From assembly GCA_964019695.1 (NCBI GenBank), contig OZ026531.1:7821701-7885700 (forward strand): a stretch of DNA of 64,000 bases, given 5' to 3'. Numbering within the stretch: the first letter of the stretch is position 1; the number at the start of each line of letters is the position of its first letter. Shown here in pieces: positions 9,601-22,350 of the stretch. The notes beneath the pieces were generated by a model, which saw only the letters and a list, made by a program, of their open reading frames with translations, searched no databases and was not told the origin of the DNA. The DNA is from Loripinus fragilis. Lineage: Eukaryota > Mollusca > Bivalvia > Lucinida > Lucinidae. The position numbers and the translations under genes are program-made.

Positions 9601-12480
9601 TTACGCGCTTCCGTCTCGCGAACTACTATTTTCATCATGCCCACACGGGCATCAGTTTGTAGTACGGGAGGCCGTCTACAAATGGTGAAAATTTCAAAGC
9701 GTTCCGTCGGGAAATTAAAAAGTTATGAGCATTAGAAGATCTTCCCATTAGGCCCCATTAGGCCACAGTAGCCGACCCGGCCTAAAACTTGCGCGGGTCA
9801 CTTTCAAGGACGGGCTCGAAACTGGTGCCAGAAGTTAGCCCCCGACCAGTGCTTCATTGTGAGGCATCTCGTAAAATTTTCCGTCCCCCGAGTGCCGAGC
9901 AATAGCCCCTGAAAGGGCTTTCGGCACAATTTTCACGCCCTTATTTGAGCCACTTGTAGCCGAAGGACTTTTGCGCAAATGACTGAGAGGTGCTCCTGGG
10001 CACTGCTCATCACTTTGCAATAGGTTCCGGGGCTTTTCGCGAAGGTCGCGTTTTCTCAAACTTTGAGGGCATCAGTGGGTGGGGTGTGAAAACCTCCGAA
10101 TGCATGGTTCTCAGCTCCTGCTGTGGGCAGCAAGCCAATTTTTTTTCCAAAATGTTGACCTATAAAAGAGCTTACTCGGGTGTGAAAATTATCATTGTGC
10201 GCGCGCGCCCCGTACCGCAATTATGATATTTCCTGTTTTCCCATAGGGCCCAAGGCAAATGGGGATAGCGGTTGTACGCGCTTTCTAAGGCTCTGATCGC
10301 TTTTAGATTTTGCATGCGGATAGGGCCAACAGAGGCGCAGGTATTGCTATGCGCATCCGCCCGCAACAATGTTTCGATACCGAGTTATCGGGGTGTGGAA
10401 GTCCGCCACCCCGAAGCTTAACTCGCTTCCGTCTGGCGAACTACTATTTTCATCATGCCCACACGGGCATCAGTTTGTAGTACGGGAGGCCGTCTACAAA
10501 TGGTGAAAATTTCAAAGCGTTCCATTGGGAAATTAAAAAGTTATGAGCATTAGAAGATCTTCCCATTAGGCCCCATTAGGCCACAGTAGCCGACCCGGCC
10601 TAAAACTTGCGCGGGTCACTTTCACGGACGGGCTCGAAACTGGTGCCAGAAGTTAGCCCCCGACCAGTGCTTCATTGTGAGGCATTGCGTAAAATTTTCC
10701 GTCCCCCGAGTGCCGAGCAATAGCCCCTGAAAGGGCTTTCGGCACAATTTTCACGCCCTTATTTGAGCCACTTGTAGCCGAAGGAATTTTGCGCAAATGA
10801 CTGAGAGGTGCTCCTGGGCACTGCTCATCACTTTGCAATAGGTTCCGGGGCTTTTCGCGAAGGTCGCGTTTTCTCAAACTTTGAGGGCATCAGTGGGTGG
10901 GGTGTGAAAACCTCCGAATGCATGGTTCTTAGCTCCTGCTGTGGGCAGCAAGCCAATTTTTTTTCCAAAATGTTGACCTATAAAAGAGCTTACTCGGGTG
11001 TGAAAATTATCATTGTGTGCGCGCGCCCCGGACTGCAATTATGATATTTCCTGTTTTCCCATAGGGCCCAAGGCAAATGGGGATTGCGGTTGCACGCGCT
11101 TTCTAAGGCTCTGATCGCTTTTAGATTTTGCACGCCGATAGGGCCAACAGAGGCGCAGGTATTGCCATGCGCACCCGCCCGCAACAATGTTTCGATACCG
11201 AGTTATCGGGGTGTGGAAGTCCGCCGCCCCGAAGATTTACGCGCTTCCGTCTCGCGAACTACTATTTTCATCATGCCCACACGGGCATCAGTTTGTAGTA
11301 CGGGAGGCCGTCTACAAATGGTGAAAATTTCAAAGCGTTCCGTCGGGAAATTAAAAAGTTATGAGCATTAGAAGATCTTCCCATTGGGCCCCATTAGGCC
11401 ACAGTAGCCGACCCGGCCTAAAACTTGCGCGGGTCACTTTCACGGACGGGCTCGAAACTGGTGCCAGAAGTTAGCCCCCGACCAGTGCTTCATTGTGAGG
11501 CATCGCGTAAAATTTTCCGTCCCCCGAGTGCCGAGCAATAGCCCCTGAAAGGGCTTTCGGCACAATTTTCACGCCCTTATTTGAGCCACTTGTAGCCGAA
11601 GGAACTTTGCGCAAATGACTGAGAGGTGCTCCTGGGCACTGCTCATCACTTTGCAATAGGTTCCGGGGCTTTTCGCGAAGGTCGCGTTTTCTCAAACTTT
11701 GAGGGCATCAGTGGGTGGGGTGTGAAAACATCCGAATGCATGGTTCTCAGCTCCTGCTGTGGGCAGCAAGCCAATTTTTTTTCCAAAATGTTGACCTATA
11801 AAAGAGCTTACTCGGGTGTGAAAATTATCATTGTGCGCGCGCGCCCCGGACCGCAATTATGATATTTCCTGTTTTCTCATAGGGCCCAAGGCAAATGGGG
11901 ATAGCGGTTGTACGCGCTTTCTAAGGCTCTGATCGCTTTTAGATTTTGCACGCGGATAGGGCCAACAGAGGCGCAGGTATTGCCATGCGCATTCGCCCGC
12001 AACAATGTTTCGATACCGAGTTATCGGGGTGTGGAAGTCCGCCGCCCCGAAGCTTTACGCGCTTCCGTCTCGCGAACTACTATTTTCATCATGCCCACAC
12101 GGGCATCAGTTTGTAGTACAGGAGGCCGTCTACAAATGGTGAAAATTTCAAAGCGTTCCGTCGGGAAATTAAAAAGTTATGAGCATTAGAAGATCTTCCC
12201 ATTAGGCCCCATTAGGCCACAGTAGCCGACCCGGCCTAAAACTTGCGCGGGTCACTTTCACGGACGGGCTCGAAACTGGTGCCAGAAGTTAGCCCCCGAC
12301 CAGTGCTTCATTGTGAGGCATCGCGTAAAATTTTCCGTCCCCCGAGTGCCGAGCAATAGCCCCTGAAAGGGCTTTCGGCACAATTTTCACGCCCTTATTT
12401 GAGCCACTTGTAGCCGAAGGAATTTTGCGCAAATGACTGAGAGGTGCTCCTGGGCACTGCTCATCACTTTGCAATAGGTT
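6612..12480. repeat. Seven-monomer higher-order block, left copy
   Basis: Monomers start at 6544, 7361, 8179, 8997, 9815, 10633 and 11451; the block length is 5725 bp. It repeats immediately to the right with an offset of exactly 5725. The left edge lies between 6612 and 6758, because the first part of unit 6544 does not match its partner while TTCCAGGGC at 6758 onward does. The matching right edge lies between about 12336 and 12482. Private markers include a T7 run near 6870, TTCCTATAGGG near 6967, AAGATATTCC near 7285, GCGCCTCCG near 8790 and CCATTGGGCC near 11385. Confidence 0.9.
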
Positions 12481-15400
12481 CCAGGGCTTTTCGCGAAGGT
12501 CGCGTTTTCTCAAACTTTGAGGGCATCAGTGGGTGGGGTGTGAAAACCTCCGAATGCATGGTTCTCAGCTCCTGCTGTGGGCAGCAAGCCAATTTTTTTC
12601 CAAAATGTTGACCTATAAAAGAGCTTACTCGGGTGTGAAAATTATCATTGTGCGCGCGCGCCCCGGACCGCAATTATGATATTTCCTGTTTTCCTATAGG
12701 GCCCAAGGCAAATGGGGATAGCGGTTGTACACGCTTTCTAAGGCTCTGATCGCTTTTAGATTTTGCACGCGGATAGGGCCAACAGAGGCGCAGGTATTGC
12801 CATGCGCACCCGCCCGCAACAATGTTTCGATACCGAGTTATCGGGGTGTGGAAGTCCGCCGCCCCGAAGCTTTACGCGCTTCCGTCTCGCGAACTACTAT
12901 TTTCATCATGCCCACACGGGCATCAGTTTGTAGTACGGGAGGCCGTCTACAAATGGTGAAAATTTCAAAGCGTTCCGTCTGGAAATTAAAAAGTTATGAG
13001 CATTAGAAGATATTCCCATTAGGCCCCATTAGGCCACAGTAGCCGACCCGGCCTAAAACTTGCGCGGGTCACTTTCACGGACGGGCTGGAAACTGGTGCC
13101 AGAAGTTAGCCCCCGACCAGTGCTTCATTGTGAGGCATCGCGTAAAATTTTCCGTCCCCCGAGTGCCGAGCAATAGCCCCTGAAAGGGCTTTCGGCACAA
13201 TTTTCACGCCCTTATTTGAGCCACTTGTAGCCGAAGGAATTTTGCGCAAATGACTGAGAGATGCTCCTGGGCACTGCTCATCACTTTGCAATAGGTTCCG
13301 GGGCTTTTCGCGAAGGTTGCGTTTTCTCAAACTTTAAGGGCATCAGTGGGTGGGGTGTGAAAACCTCCGAATGCATGGTTCTCAGCTCCTGCTGTGGACA
13401 GCAAGCCAATTTTTTTTCCAAAATGTTGACCTATAAAAGAGCTTACTCGGGTGTGAAAATTATCATTGTGCGCGCGCGCCCCGGACCGCAATTATGATAT
13501 TTCCTGTTTTCCCATAGGGCCCAAGGCAAATGGGGATAGCGGTTGTACGCGCTTTCTAAGGCTCTGATCGCTTTTAGATTTTGCACGCGGATAGGGCCAA
13601 CAGAGGCGCAGGTATTGCCATGCGCACCCGCCCGCAACAATGTTTCGATACCGAGTTATCGGGACGTGGAAGTCCGCCGCCCCGAAGCTTTACGCGCTTC
13701 CATCTCGCGAACTACTATTTTCATCATGCCCACACGGGCATCAGTTTGTAGTACGGGAGGCCGTCTACAAATGGTGAAAATTTCAAAGCGTTCCGTCGGG
13801 AAATTAAAAAGTTATGAGCATTAGAAGATCTTCCCATTAGGCCCCATTAGGCCACAGTAGCCGACCCGGCCTAAAACTTGCGCGGGTCACTTTCATGGAC
13901 GGGCTCGAAACTGGTGCCAGAAGTTAGCCCCCGACCAGTGCTTCATTGTGAGGCATCGCGTAAAATTTTCCGTCCCCCGAGTGCCGAGCAATAGCCCCTG
14001 AAAGGGCTTTCGGCACAATTTTCACGCCCTTATTTGAGCCACTTGTAGCCAAAGGAATTTTGCGCAAATGACTGAGAGGTGCTCCTGGGCACTGCTCATC
14101 ACTTTGCAATAGGTTCCGGGGCTTTTCGCGAAGGTCGCGTTTTCTCAAACTTTGAGGGCATCAGTGGGTGGGGTGTGAAAACCTCCGAATGCATTGTTCT
14201 CAGCTCCTGCTGTGGGCAGCAAGCCAATTTTTTTTCCAAAATGTTGACCTATAAAAGAACTTACTCGGGTGTGAAAATTATCATTGTGCGCGCGCGCCCC
14301 GGACCGCAATTATGATATTTCCTGTTTTCCCATAGGGCCCAAGGCAAATGGGGATAGCGGTTGTACGCTCTTTCTAAGGCTCTGATCGCTTTTAGATTTT
14401 GCACGCGGATAGGGCCAACAGAGGCGCAGGTATTGCCATGCGCACCCGCCCGCAACAATGTTTCGATACCGAGTTATCGGGGTGTGGAAGTCCGCCGCCC
14501 CGAAGCTTTACGCGCCTCCGTCTCGCGAACTACTATTTTCATCATGCCCACACGGGCATCAGTTTGTAGTACGGGAGGCCGTCTACAAATGGTGAAAATT
14601 TCAAAGCGTTCCGTCGGGAAATTAAAAAGTTATGAGCATTAGAAGATCTTCCCATTAGGCCCCATTAGGCCACAGTAGCCGACCCGGCCTAAAACTTGCG
14701 CGGGTCACTTTCACGGACGGGCTCAAAACTGGTGCCAGAAGTTAGCCCCCGACCAGTGCTTCATTGTGATGCATCACGTAAAATTTTCCGTCCCCCGAGT
14801 GCCGAGCAATAGCCCCTGAAAGGGCTTTCGGCACAATTTTCACGCCCTTATTTGAGCCACTTGTAGCCGAAAGAATTTTGCACAAATGACTGAGAGGTGC
14901 TCCTGGGCACTGCTCATCACTTTGCAATAGGTTCCGGGGCTTTTCGCGAAGGTTGCGTTTTCTCAAACTTTGAGGGCATCAGTGGGTGGGGTGTGAAAAC
15001 ATCCGAATGCATGGTTCTCAGCTCCTGCTGTGGGCAGCAAGCCAATTTTTTTTCCAAAATGTTGAACTATAAAAGAGCTTACTCGGGTGTGAAAATTATT
15101 ATTGTGCGCGCGCGCCCCGGACCGCAATTATGATATTTCCTGTTTTCCCATAGGGCCCAAGGCAAATGGGGATAGCGGTTGTACGCGCTTTCTAAGGCTC
15201 TGATCGCTTTTAGATTTTGCACGCCGATAGGGCCAACAGAGGCGCAGGTATTGCCATGCGCACCCGCCCGCAACAATGTTTCGATACCAAGTTATCGGGG
15301 TGTGGAAGTCCGCCACCCCGAAGCTTTACGCGCTTCCGTCTCGCGAACTACTATTTTCATCATGCCCACACGGGCATCAGTTTGTAGTACGGGAGGCCGT

Positions 15401-18207
15401 CTACAAATGGTGAAAATTTCAAAGCGTTCCGTCGGGAAATTAAAAAGTTATGAGCATTAGAAGATCTTCCCATTAGGCCCCATTAGGCCACAGTAGCCGA
15501 CCCGGCCTAAAACTTGCGCGGGTCACTTTCAAGGACGGGCTCGAAACTGGTGCCAGAAGTTAGCCCCCGACCAGTGCTTCATTGTGAGGCATCTCGTAAA
15601 ATTTTCCGTCCCCCGAGTGCCGAGCAATAGCCCCTGAAAGGGCTTTCGGCACAATTTTCACGCCCTTATTTGAGCCACTTGTAGCCGAAGGACTTTTGCG
15701 CAAATGACTGAGAGGTGCTCCTGGGCACTGCTCATCACTTTGCAATAGGTTCCGGGGCTTTTCGCGAAGGTCGCGTTTTCTCAAACTTTGAGGGCATCAG
15801 TGGGTGGGGTGTGAAAACCTCCGAATGCATGGTTCTCAGCTCCTGCTGTGGGCAGCAAGCCAATTTTTTTTCCAAAATGTTGACCTATAAAAGAGCTTAC
15901 TCGGGTGTGAAAATTATCATTGTGCGCGCGCGCCCCGTACCGCAATTATGATATTTCCTGTTTTCCCATAGGGCCCAAGGCAAATGGGGATAGCGGTTGT
16001 ACGCGCTTTCTAAGGCTCTGATCGCTTTTAGATTTTGCATGCGGATAGGGCCAACAGAGGCGCAGGTATTGCTATGCGCATCCGCCCGCAACAATGTTTC
16101 GATACCGAGTTATCGGGGTGTGGAAGTCCGCCACCCCGAAGCTTAACGCGCTTCCGTCTGGCGAACTACTATTTTCATCATGCCCACACGGGCATCAGTT
16201 TGTAGTACGGGAGGCCGTCTACAAATGGTGAAAATTTCAAAGCGTTCCATTGGGAAATTAAAAAGTTATGAGCATTAGAAGATCTTCCCATTAGGCCCCA
16301 TTAGGCCACAGTAGCCGACCCGGCCTAAAACTTGCGCGGGTCACTTTCACGGACGGGCTCGAAACTGGTGCCAGAAGTTAGCCCCCGACCAGTGCTTCAT
16401 TGTGAGGCATTGCGTAAAATTTTCCGTCCCCCGAGTGCCGAGCAATAGCCCCTGAAAGGGCTTTCGGCACAATTTTCACGCCCTTATTTGAGCCACTTGT
16501 AGCCGAAGGAATTTTGCGCAAATGACTGAGAGGTGCTCCTGGGCACTGCTCATCACTTTGCAATAGGTTCCGGGGCTTTTCGCGAAGGTCGCGTTTTCTC
16601 AAACTTTGAGGGCATCAGTGGGTGGGGTGTGAAAACCTCCGAATGCATGGTTCTTAGCTCCTGCTGTGGGCAGCAAGCCAATTTTTTTTCCAAAATGTTG
16701 ACCTATAAAAGAGCTTACTCGGGTGTGAAAATTATCATTGTGTGCGCGCGCCCCGGACTGCAATTATGATATTTCCTGTTTTCCCATAGGGCCCAAGGCA
16801 AATGGGGATTGCGGTTGCACGCGCTTTCTAAGGCTCTGATCGCTTTTAGATTTTGCACGCCGATAGGGCCAACAGAGGCGCAGGTATTGCCATGCGCACC
16901 CGCCCGCAACAATGTTTCGATACCGAGTTATCGGGGTGTGGAAGTCCGCCGCCCCGAAGATTTACGCGCTTCCGTCTCGCGAACTACTATTTTCATCATG
17001 CCCACACGGGCATCAGTTTGTAGTACGGGAGGCCGTCTACAAATGGTGAAAATTTCAAAGCGTTCCGTCGGGAAATTAAAAAGTTATGAGCATTAGAAGA
17101 TCTTCCCATTGGGCCCCATTAGGCCACAGTAGCCGACCCGGCCTAAAACTTGCGCGGGTCACTTTCACGGACGGGCTCGAAACTGGTGCCAGAAGTTAGC
17201 CCCCGACCAGTGCTTCATTGTGAGGCATCGCGTAAAATTTTCCGTCCCCCGAGTGCCGAGCAATAGCCCCTGAAAGGGCTTTCGGCACAATTTTCACGCC
17301 CTTATTTGAGCCACTTGTAGCCGAAGGAACTTTGCGCAAATGACTGAGAGGTGCTCCTGGGCACTGCTCATCACTTTGCAATAGGTTCCGGGGCTTTTCG
17401 CGAAGGTCGCGTTTTCTCAAACTTTGAGGGCATCAGTGGGTGGGGTGTGAAAACATCCGAATGCATGGTTCTCAGCTCCTGCTGTGGGCAGCAAGCCAAT
17501 TTTTTTTCCAAAATGTTGACCTATAAAAGAGCTTACTCGGGTGTGAAAATTATCATTGTGCGCGCGCGCCCCGGACCGCAATTATGATATTTCCTGTTTT
17601 CTCATAGGGCCCAAGGCAAATGGGGATAGCGGTTGTACGCGCTTTCTAAGGCTCTGATCGCTTTTAGATTTTGCACGCGGATAGGGCCAACAGAGGCGCA
17701 GGTATTGCCATGCGCATTCGCCCGCAACAATGTTTCGATACCGAGTTATCGGGGTGTGGAAGTCCGCCGCCCCGAAGCTTTACGCGCTTCCGTCTCGCGA
17801 ACTACTATTTTCATCATGCCCACACGGGCATCAGTTTGTAGTACAGGAGGCCGTCTACAAATGGTGAAAATTTCAAAGCGTTCCGTCGGGAAATTAAAAA
17901 GTTATGAGCATTAGAAGATCTTCCCATTAGGCCCCATTAGGCCACAGTAGCCGACCCGGCCTAAAACTTGCGCGGGTCACTTTCACGGACGGGCTCGAAA
18001 CTGGTGCCAGAAGTTAGCCCCCGACCAGTGCTTCATTGTGAGGCATCGCGTAAAATTTTCCGTCCCCCGAGTGCCGAGCAATAGCCCCTGAAAGGGCTTT
18101 CGGCACAATTTTCACGCCCTTATTTGAGCCACTTGTAGCCGAAGGAATTTTGCGCAAATGACTGAGAGGTGCTCCTGGGCACTGCTCATCACTTTGCAAT
18201 AGGTTTC
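12337..18207. repeat. Seven-monomer higher-order block, right copy
   Basis: This is a second tandem copy of the 5725-bp block to its left, with units starting at 12269, 13086, 13904, 14722, 15540, 16358 and 17176. All private markers of the left copy recur at plus 5725. I found only two base differences across the duplicated part: A at 7153 against G at 12878, and T at 10423 against G at 16148. Its right edge lies between about 18061 and 18207, where unit 17994 departs (TTTCGGGG in place of TTCCAGGG). Such near-identity marks a very recent duplication or an assembly duplicate. Confidence 0.9.
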
Positions 18208-18811
18208 GGGGCTTTTCGCGAAGGTCACGTTTTCTCAAACTTTGAGGGCATCAGTGGGTGGGGTGTGAAAACCTCCGAATGCATGGTTCTCAGCTCCTGC
18301 TGTGGGCAGCAAGCCAATTTTTTTTCCAAAATGTTGACCTATAAAAGAGCTTACTCGGGTGTGAAAATTATCATTGTGCGCGTGCGCCCCGGACCGCAAT
18401 TATGATATTTCCTGTTTTCCCATAGGGCCCAAGGAAAATGGGGATAGCGGTTGTACGCACTTTCTAAGGCTCTGATCGCTTTTAGATTTTGCACGCAGAT
18501 AGGGCCAACAGAGGTGCAGGTATTGCCATGCGCACCCGCCCGCAACAATGTTTCGATACCGAGTTATCGGGGTGTGGAAGTCCACCGCCCCGAAGCTTTA
18601 CGCGCTTCCGACTCGCGAACTACTATTTTCATCATGCCCACACGGGCATCAGTTTGTATTACCGGAGGCCGTCTACAAATGGTGAAAATTTCAAAGCGTT
18701 CCGTCGGGAAATTAAAAAGTTATGAGCATTAGAAGATCTTCCCATTAGGCCCCATTAGGCCACAGTAGCCGACCCGGCCTAAAACTTGCGCGGGTCACTT
18801 TCACGGACGGG
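17994..18811 (+). repeat. Hybrid monomer at the A/B subfamily switch
   Basis: Its left part has A-type bases (GACCAGTGC at about 18024, CATCAGTGG at about 18250). Its right part has the B-type CCGGAGG at about 18662. The switch therefore falls between about 18250 and 18660. The copy also has private changes, including TTTCGGGG at 18205, GTGCAGGT near 18514 and GTATTACCGG near 18656. An unequal exchange between A and B units would produce such a chimera. Confidence 0.8.
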
Positions 18812-21800
18812 CTCGAAACTGGTGCCAGAAGTTAGCCCCCGACCAGAGCTTCATTGTGAGGCATTGCGTAAAATTTTCCGTCCCCCGAGTGCCGAGCAAT
18901 AGCCCCTGAAAGGGCTTTCGACACAATTTTCACGCCCTTATTTGAGCCACTTGTAGCCGAAGGAATTTTGCGCAAATGACTGAGAGGTGCTCCTGGGCAC
19001 TGCTCATCACTTTGCAATAGGTTCCGGGGCTTTTCGCGAAGGTCGCGTTTTCTCAAACTTTGAGGGCATTAGTGGGTGGTGTGTGAAAACCTCCGAATGC
19101 ATGGTTCTCAGCTCCTGCTGTGGGCAGCAAGCCAATTTTTTTTCCAAAATGTTGACCTATAAAAGAGCTTACTCGGGTGTGAAAATTATCATTGTGCGCG
19201 CGCGCCCTGGACCGCAATTATGATATTTCCTGTTTTCCCATAGGGCCCAAGGCAAATGGGGATAGCGGTTGCACGCGCTTTCTAATGCTCTGATCGCTTT
19301 TAGATTTTGCACGCGGATAGGGCCAACAGAGGCAGAGGTATTGCCATGCGCACCCGCCCGCAACAATGTTTCGATACCGAGTTATCGGGGTGTGGAAGTC
19401 CGCCGCCCCGAAGCTTTACGCGCTTCCGTCTCGCGAACTACTATTTTCATCATGCCCACACGGGCATCAGTTTGTAGTACCGGAGGCCGTCTACAAATGG
19501 TGAAAATTTCAAAGCGTTCCGTCAGGAAATTTAAAAGTTATGAGCATTAGAAGATCTTCCCATTAGGCCCCATTAGGCCACAGTAGCCGATCCGGCCTAA
19601 AACTTGCGCGGGTCACTTTCACGGACGGGCTTGAAACTGGTGCCAGAAGTTAGCCCCCGACCAGAGCTTCATTGTGAGGCATTGCGTAAAATTTTCCGTC
19701 CCCCGAGTGCCGAGCAATAGCCCCTGAAAGGGCTTTCCGCACAATTTTCACGCCCTTATTTGAGCCACTTGTAGCCGAAGGAATTTTGCGCAAATGACTG
19801 AGAGGTGCTCCTGGGCACTGCTCATCACTTTGCAATAGGTTCCGGGGCTTTTCGCGAAGGTCGCGTTTTCTCAAACTTTGAGGGCATTAGTGGGTGGGGT
19901 GTGAAAACCTCCGAATGCATGGTTCTCAGCTCCTGCTGTGGGCAGCAAGCCAATTTTTTTTCCAAAATGTTGACCTATAAAAGAGCTTACTCGGGTGTGA
20001 AAATTATCATTGTGCGCGCGCGCCCCGGACCGCAATTATGATATTTCCTGTTTTCCCATAGGGCCCAAGGCAAATGGGGATAGCGGTTGCACGCGCTTTC
20101 TAAGGCTCTGATCGCTTTTAGATTTTGCACGCGGATAGGGCCAACAGAGGCGCAGGTATTGCCATGCGCACCCGCCCGCAACAATGTTTCGATACCGAGT
20201 TATCGGGGTGTGGAAGTCCGCCGCCCCGAAGCTTTACGCGCTTCCGTCTCGCGAACTACTATTTTCATCATGCCCACACGGGCATCAGTTTGTAGTACCG
20301 GAGGCCGTCTACAAATGGTGAAAATTTCAAAGCGTTCCATCAGGAAATTAAAAAGTTATGAGCATTAGAAGATCTTCCCATTAGGCCCCATTAGGCCACA
20401 GTAGCCGATCCGGCCTAAAACTTGCGCGGGTCACTTTCACGGACGGGCTTGAAACTGGTGCCAGAAGTTAGCCCCCGACCAGAGCTTCATTGTGAGGCAT
20501 TGCGTAAAATTTTCCGTCCCCCGAGTGCCGAGCAATAGCCCCTGAAAGGGCTTTCGGCACAATTTTCACGCCCTTATTTGAGCCACTTGTAGCCGAAGGA
20601 ATTTTGCGCAAATGACTGAGAGGTGCTCCTGGGCACTGCTCATCACTTTGCAATAGGTTCCGGGGCTTTTCGCGAAGGTCGCATTTTCTCAAACTTTGAG
20701 GGCATTAGTGGGTGGGGTGTGAAAACCTCCGAATGCATGGTTCTCAGCTCCTGCTGTGGGCAGCAAGCCAATTTTTTTTCCAAAATGTTGACCTATAAAA
20801 GAGCTTACTCGGGTGTGAAAATTATCATTGTGCGCGCGCGCCCCGGACCGCAATTATGATATTTCCTGTTTTCCCATAGGGCCCAAGGCAAATGGGGATA
20901 GCGGTTGTACGCGCTTTCTAAGGCTCTGTTCGCTTTTAGATTTTGCACGCGGATAGGGCCAACAGAGGCGCAGGTATTGCCATGCGCACCCGCCTGCAAC
21001 AATGTTTCGATACCGAGTTATCGGGGTGTGGAAGTCCGCCGCCCCGAAGATTTACGCGCTTCCGTCTCGCGAACTACTATTTTCATCATGCCCACACGGG
21101 CATCAGTTTGTAGTACCGGAGGCCGTCTACAAATGGTGAAAATTTCAAAGCGTTCCGTCGGGAAATTAAAAAGTTATGAGCATTATAAGGCTCTGTTCGC
21201 TTTTAGATTTTGCACGCGGATAGGGCCAACAGAGGCGCAGGTATTGCCATGCGCACCCGCCTGCAACAATGTTTCGATACCGAGTTATCGGGGTGTGGAA
21301 GTCCGCCACCCCGAAGATTTACGCGCTTCCGTCTCGCGAACTACTATTTTCATCATGCCCACACGGGCATCAGTTTGTAGTACCGGAGGCCGTCTACAAA
21401 TGGTGAAAATTTCAAAGCGTTCCGTCGGGAAATTAAAAAGTTATGAGCATTAGAAGATCTTCCCATTAGGCCCCATTAGGCCACAGTAGCCAATCCGGCC
21501 TAAAACTTGCGCGGGTCACTTTCACGGACGGGCTCAAAACTGGTGCCAGAAGTTAGCCCCCGACCAGAGCTTCATTGTGAGGCATTGCGTAAAATTTTCC
21601 GTCCCCCGAGTGCCGAGCAATAGCCCCTGAAAGGGCTTTCGGCACAATTTTCACGCCCTTATTTGAGCCACTTGTAGCCGAAGGAATTTTGCGCAAATGA
21701 CTGAGAGGTGCTCCTGGGCACTGCTCATCACTTTGCAATAGGTTCCGGGGCTTTTCGCGAAGGTCGCGTTTTCTCAAACTTTGAGGGCATTAGTGGGTGG

Positions 21801-22350
21801 GGTGTGAAAACCTCCGAATGCATGGTTCTCAGCTCCTGCTGTGGGCAGCAAGCCAATTTTTTTTCCAAAATGTTGACCTATAAAAGAGCTTACTCGGGTG
21901 TGAAAATTATCATTGTGCGCGCGCACCCCGGACCGCAATTATGATATTTCCTGTTTTCCCATAGGGCCCAAGGCAAATGGGGATAGCGGTTGCACGCGCT
22001 TTCTAAGGCTCTGATCGCTTTTAGATTTTGCACGCGGATAGGGCCAACAGAGGCGCAGGTATTGCCATGCGCACCCGCCTGCAACAATGTTTCGATACCG
22101 AGTTATCGGGGTGTGGAAGTCCGCCGCCCCGAAGCTTTACGCGCTTCCGTCTCGCGAACTACTATTTTCATCATGCCCACACGGGCATCAGCTTGTAGTA
22201 CCGGAGGCCGTCTACAAATGGTGAAAATTTCAAAGCGTTCCGTCGGGAAATTAAAAAGTTATGAGCATTAGAAGATCTTCCCATTAGGCCCCATTAGGCC
22301 ACAGTAGCCGACCCGGCCTAAAACTTGCGCGGGTCACTTTCACGGACGGG
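18812..22350. repeat. First subfamily B monomers, one with an internal duplication
   Basis: Units start at 18812, 19630, 20448 and 21533. The unit at 20448 is 1085 bp because of the 267-bp internal duplication listed separately. Units 19630, 20448 and 21533 are preceded by GCCGATCCGG or GCCAATCCGG where most others have GCCGACCCGG. Unit 18812 carries TGGGTGGTGTGTG in place of TGGGTGGGGTGTG near monomer position 262, a marker that recurs at regular spacing further right. Confidence 0.9.
20919..21452 (+). repeat. 267-bp internal tandem duplication within one monomer
   Basis: The segment from monomer position 472 to 738 is present twice in direct tandem, at 20919-21185 and 21186-21452. The new junction reads GAGCATTA then TAAGGCTC, with no shared base at the join. 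Both halves carry the same private changes (CTCTGTTCGC and GAAGATTTACG), so the duplication followed those mutations. I see one difference between halves (GCCGCCCC against GCCACCCC near 21309). The right edge of the duplicated segment lies directly before the palindrome GAAGATCTTC. Since 267 is 3 x 89, the duplication happens to lengthen a reading frame, which is not evidence of coding. Confidence 0.93.

Larger units (their letters stand above)
1..18450. repeat. Subfamily A block of the satellite
   Basis: Copies here share GACCAGTGCTTC near monomer position 33, usually GGCATCGCG near 52, GGGCATCAGTGG near 250, and GTACGGGAGG near 667. Almost all also have TTGTACGCG near 459. The block ends inside the monomer at 17994-18811: the third marker is still A-type at about 18247 and the fourth is already B-type at about 18660. 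The right end given here is the middle of that uncertain interval. Confidence 0.85.

Noticed and set aside
20905..21453. 182-codon reading frame
   Set aside because: It exists only because the 267-bp duplication is a multiple of three and so joins two copies of the same meaningless frame.
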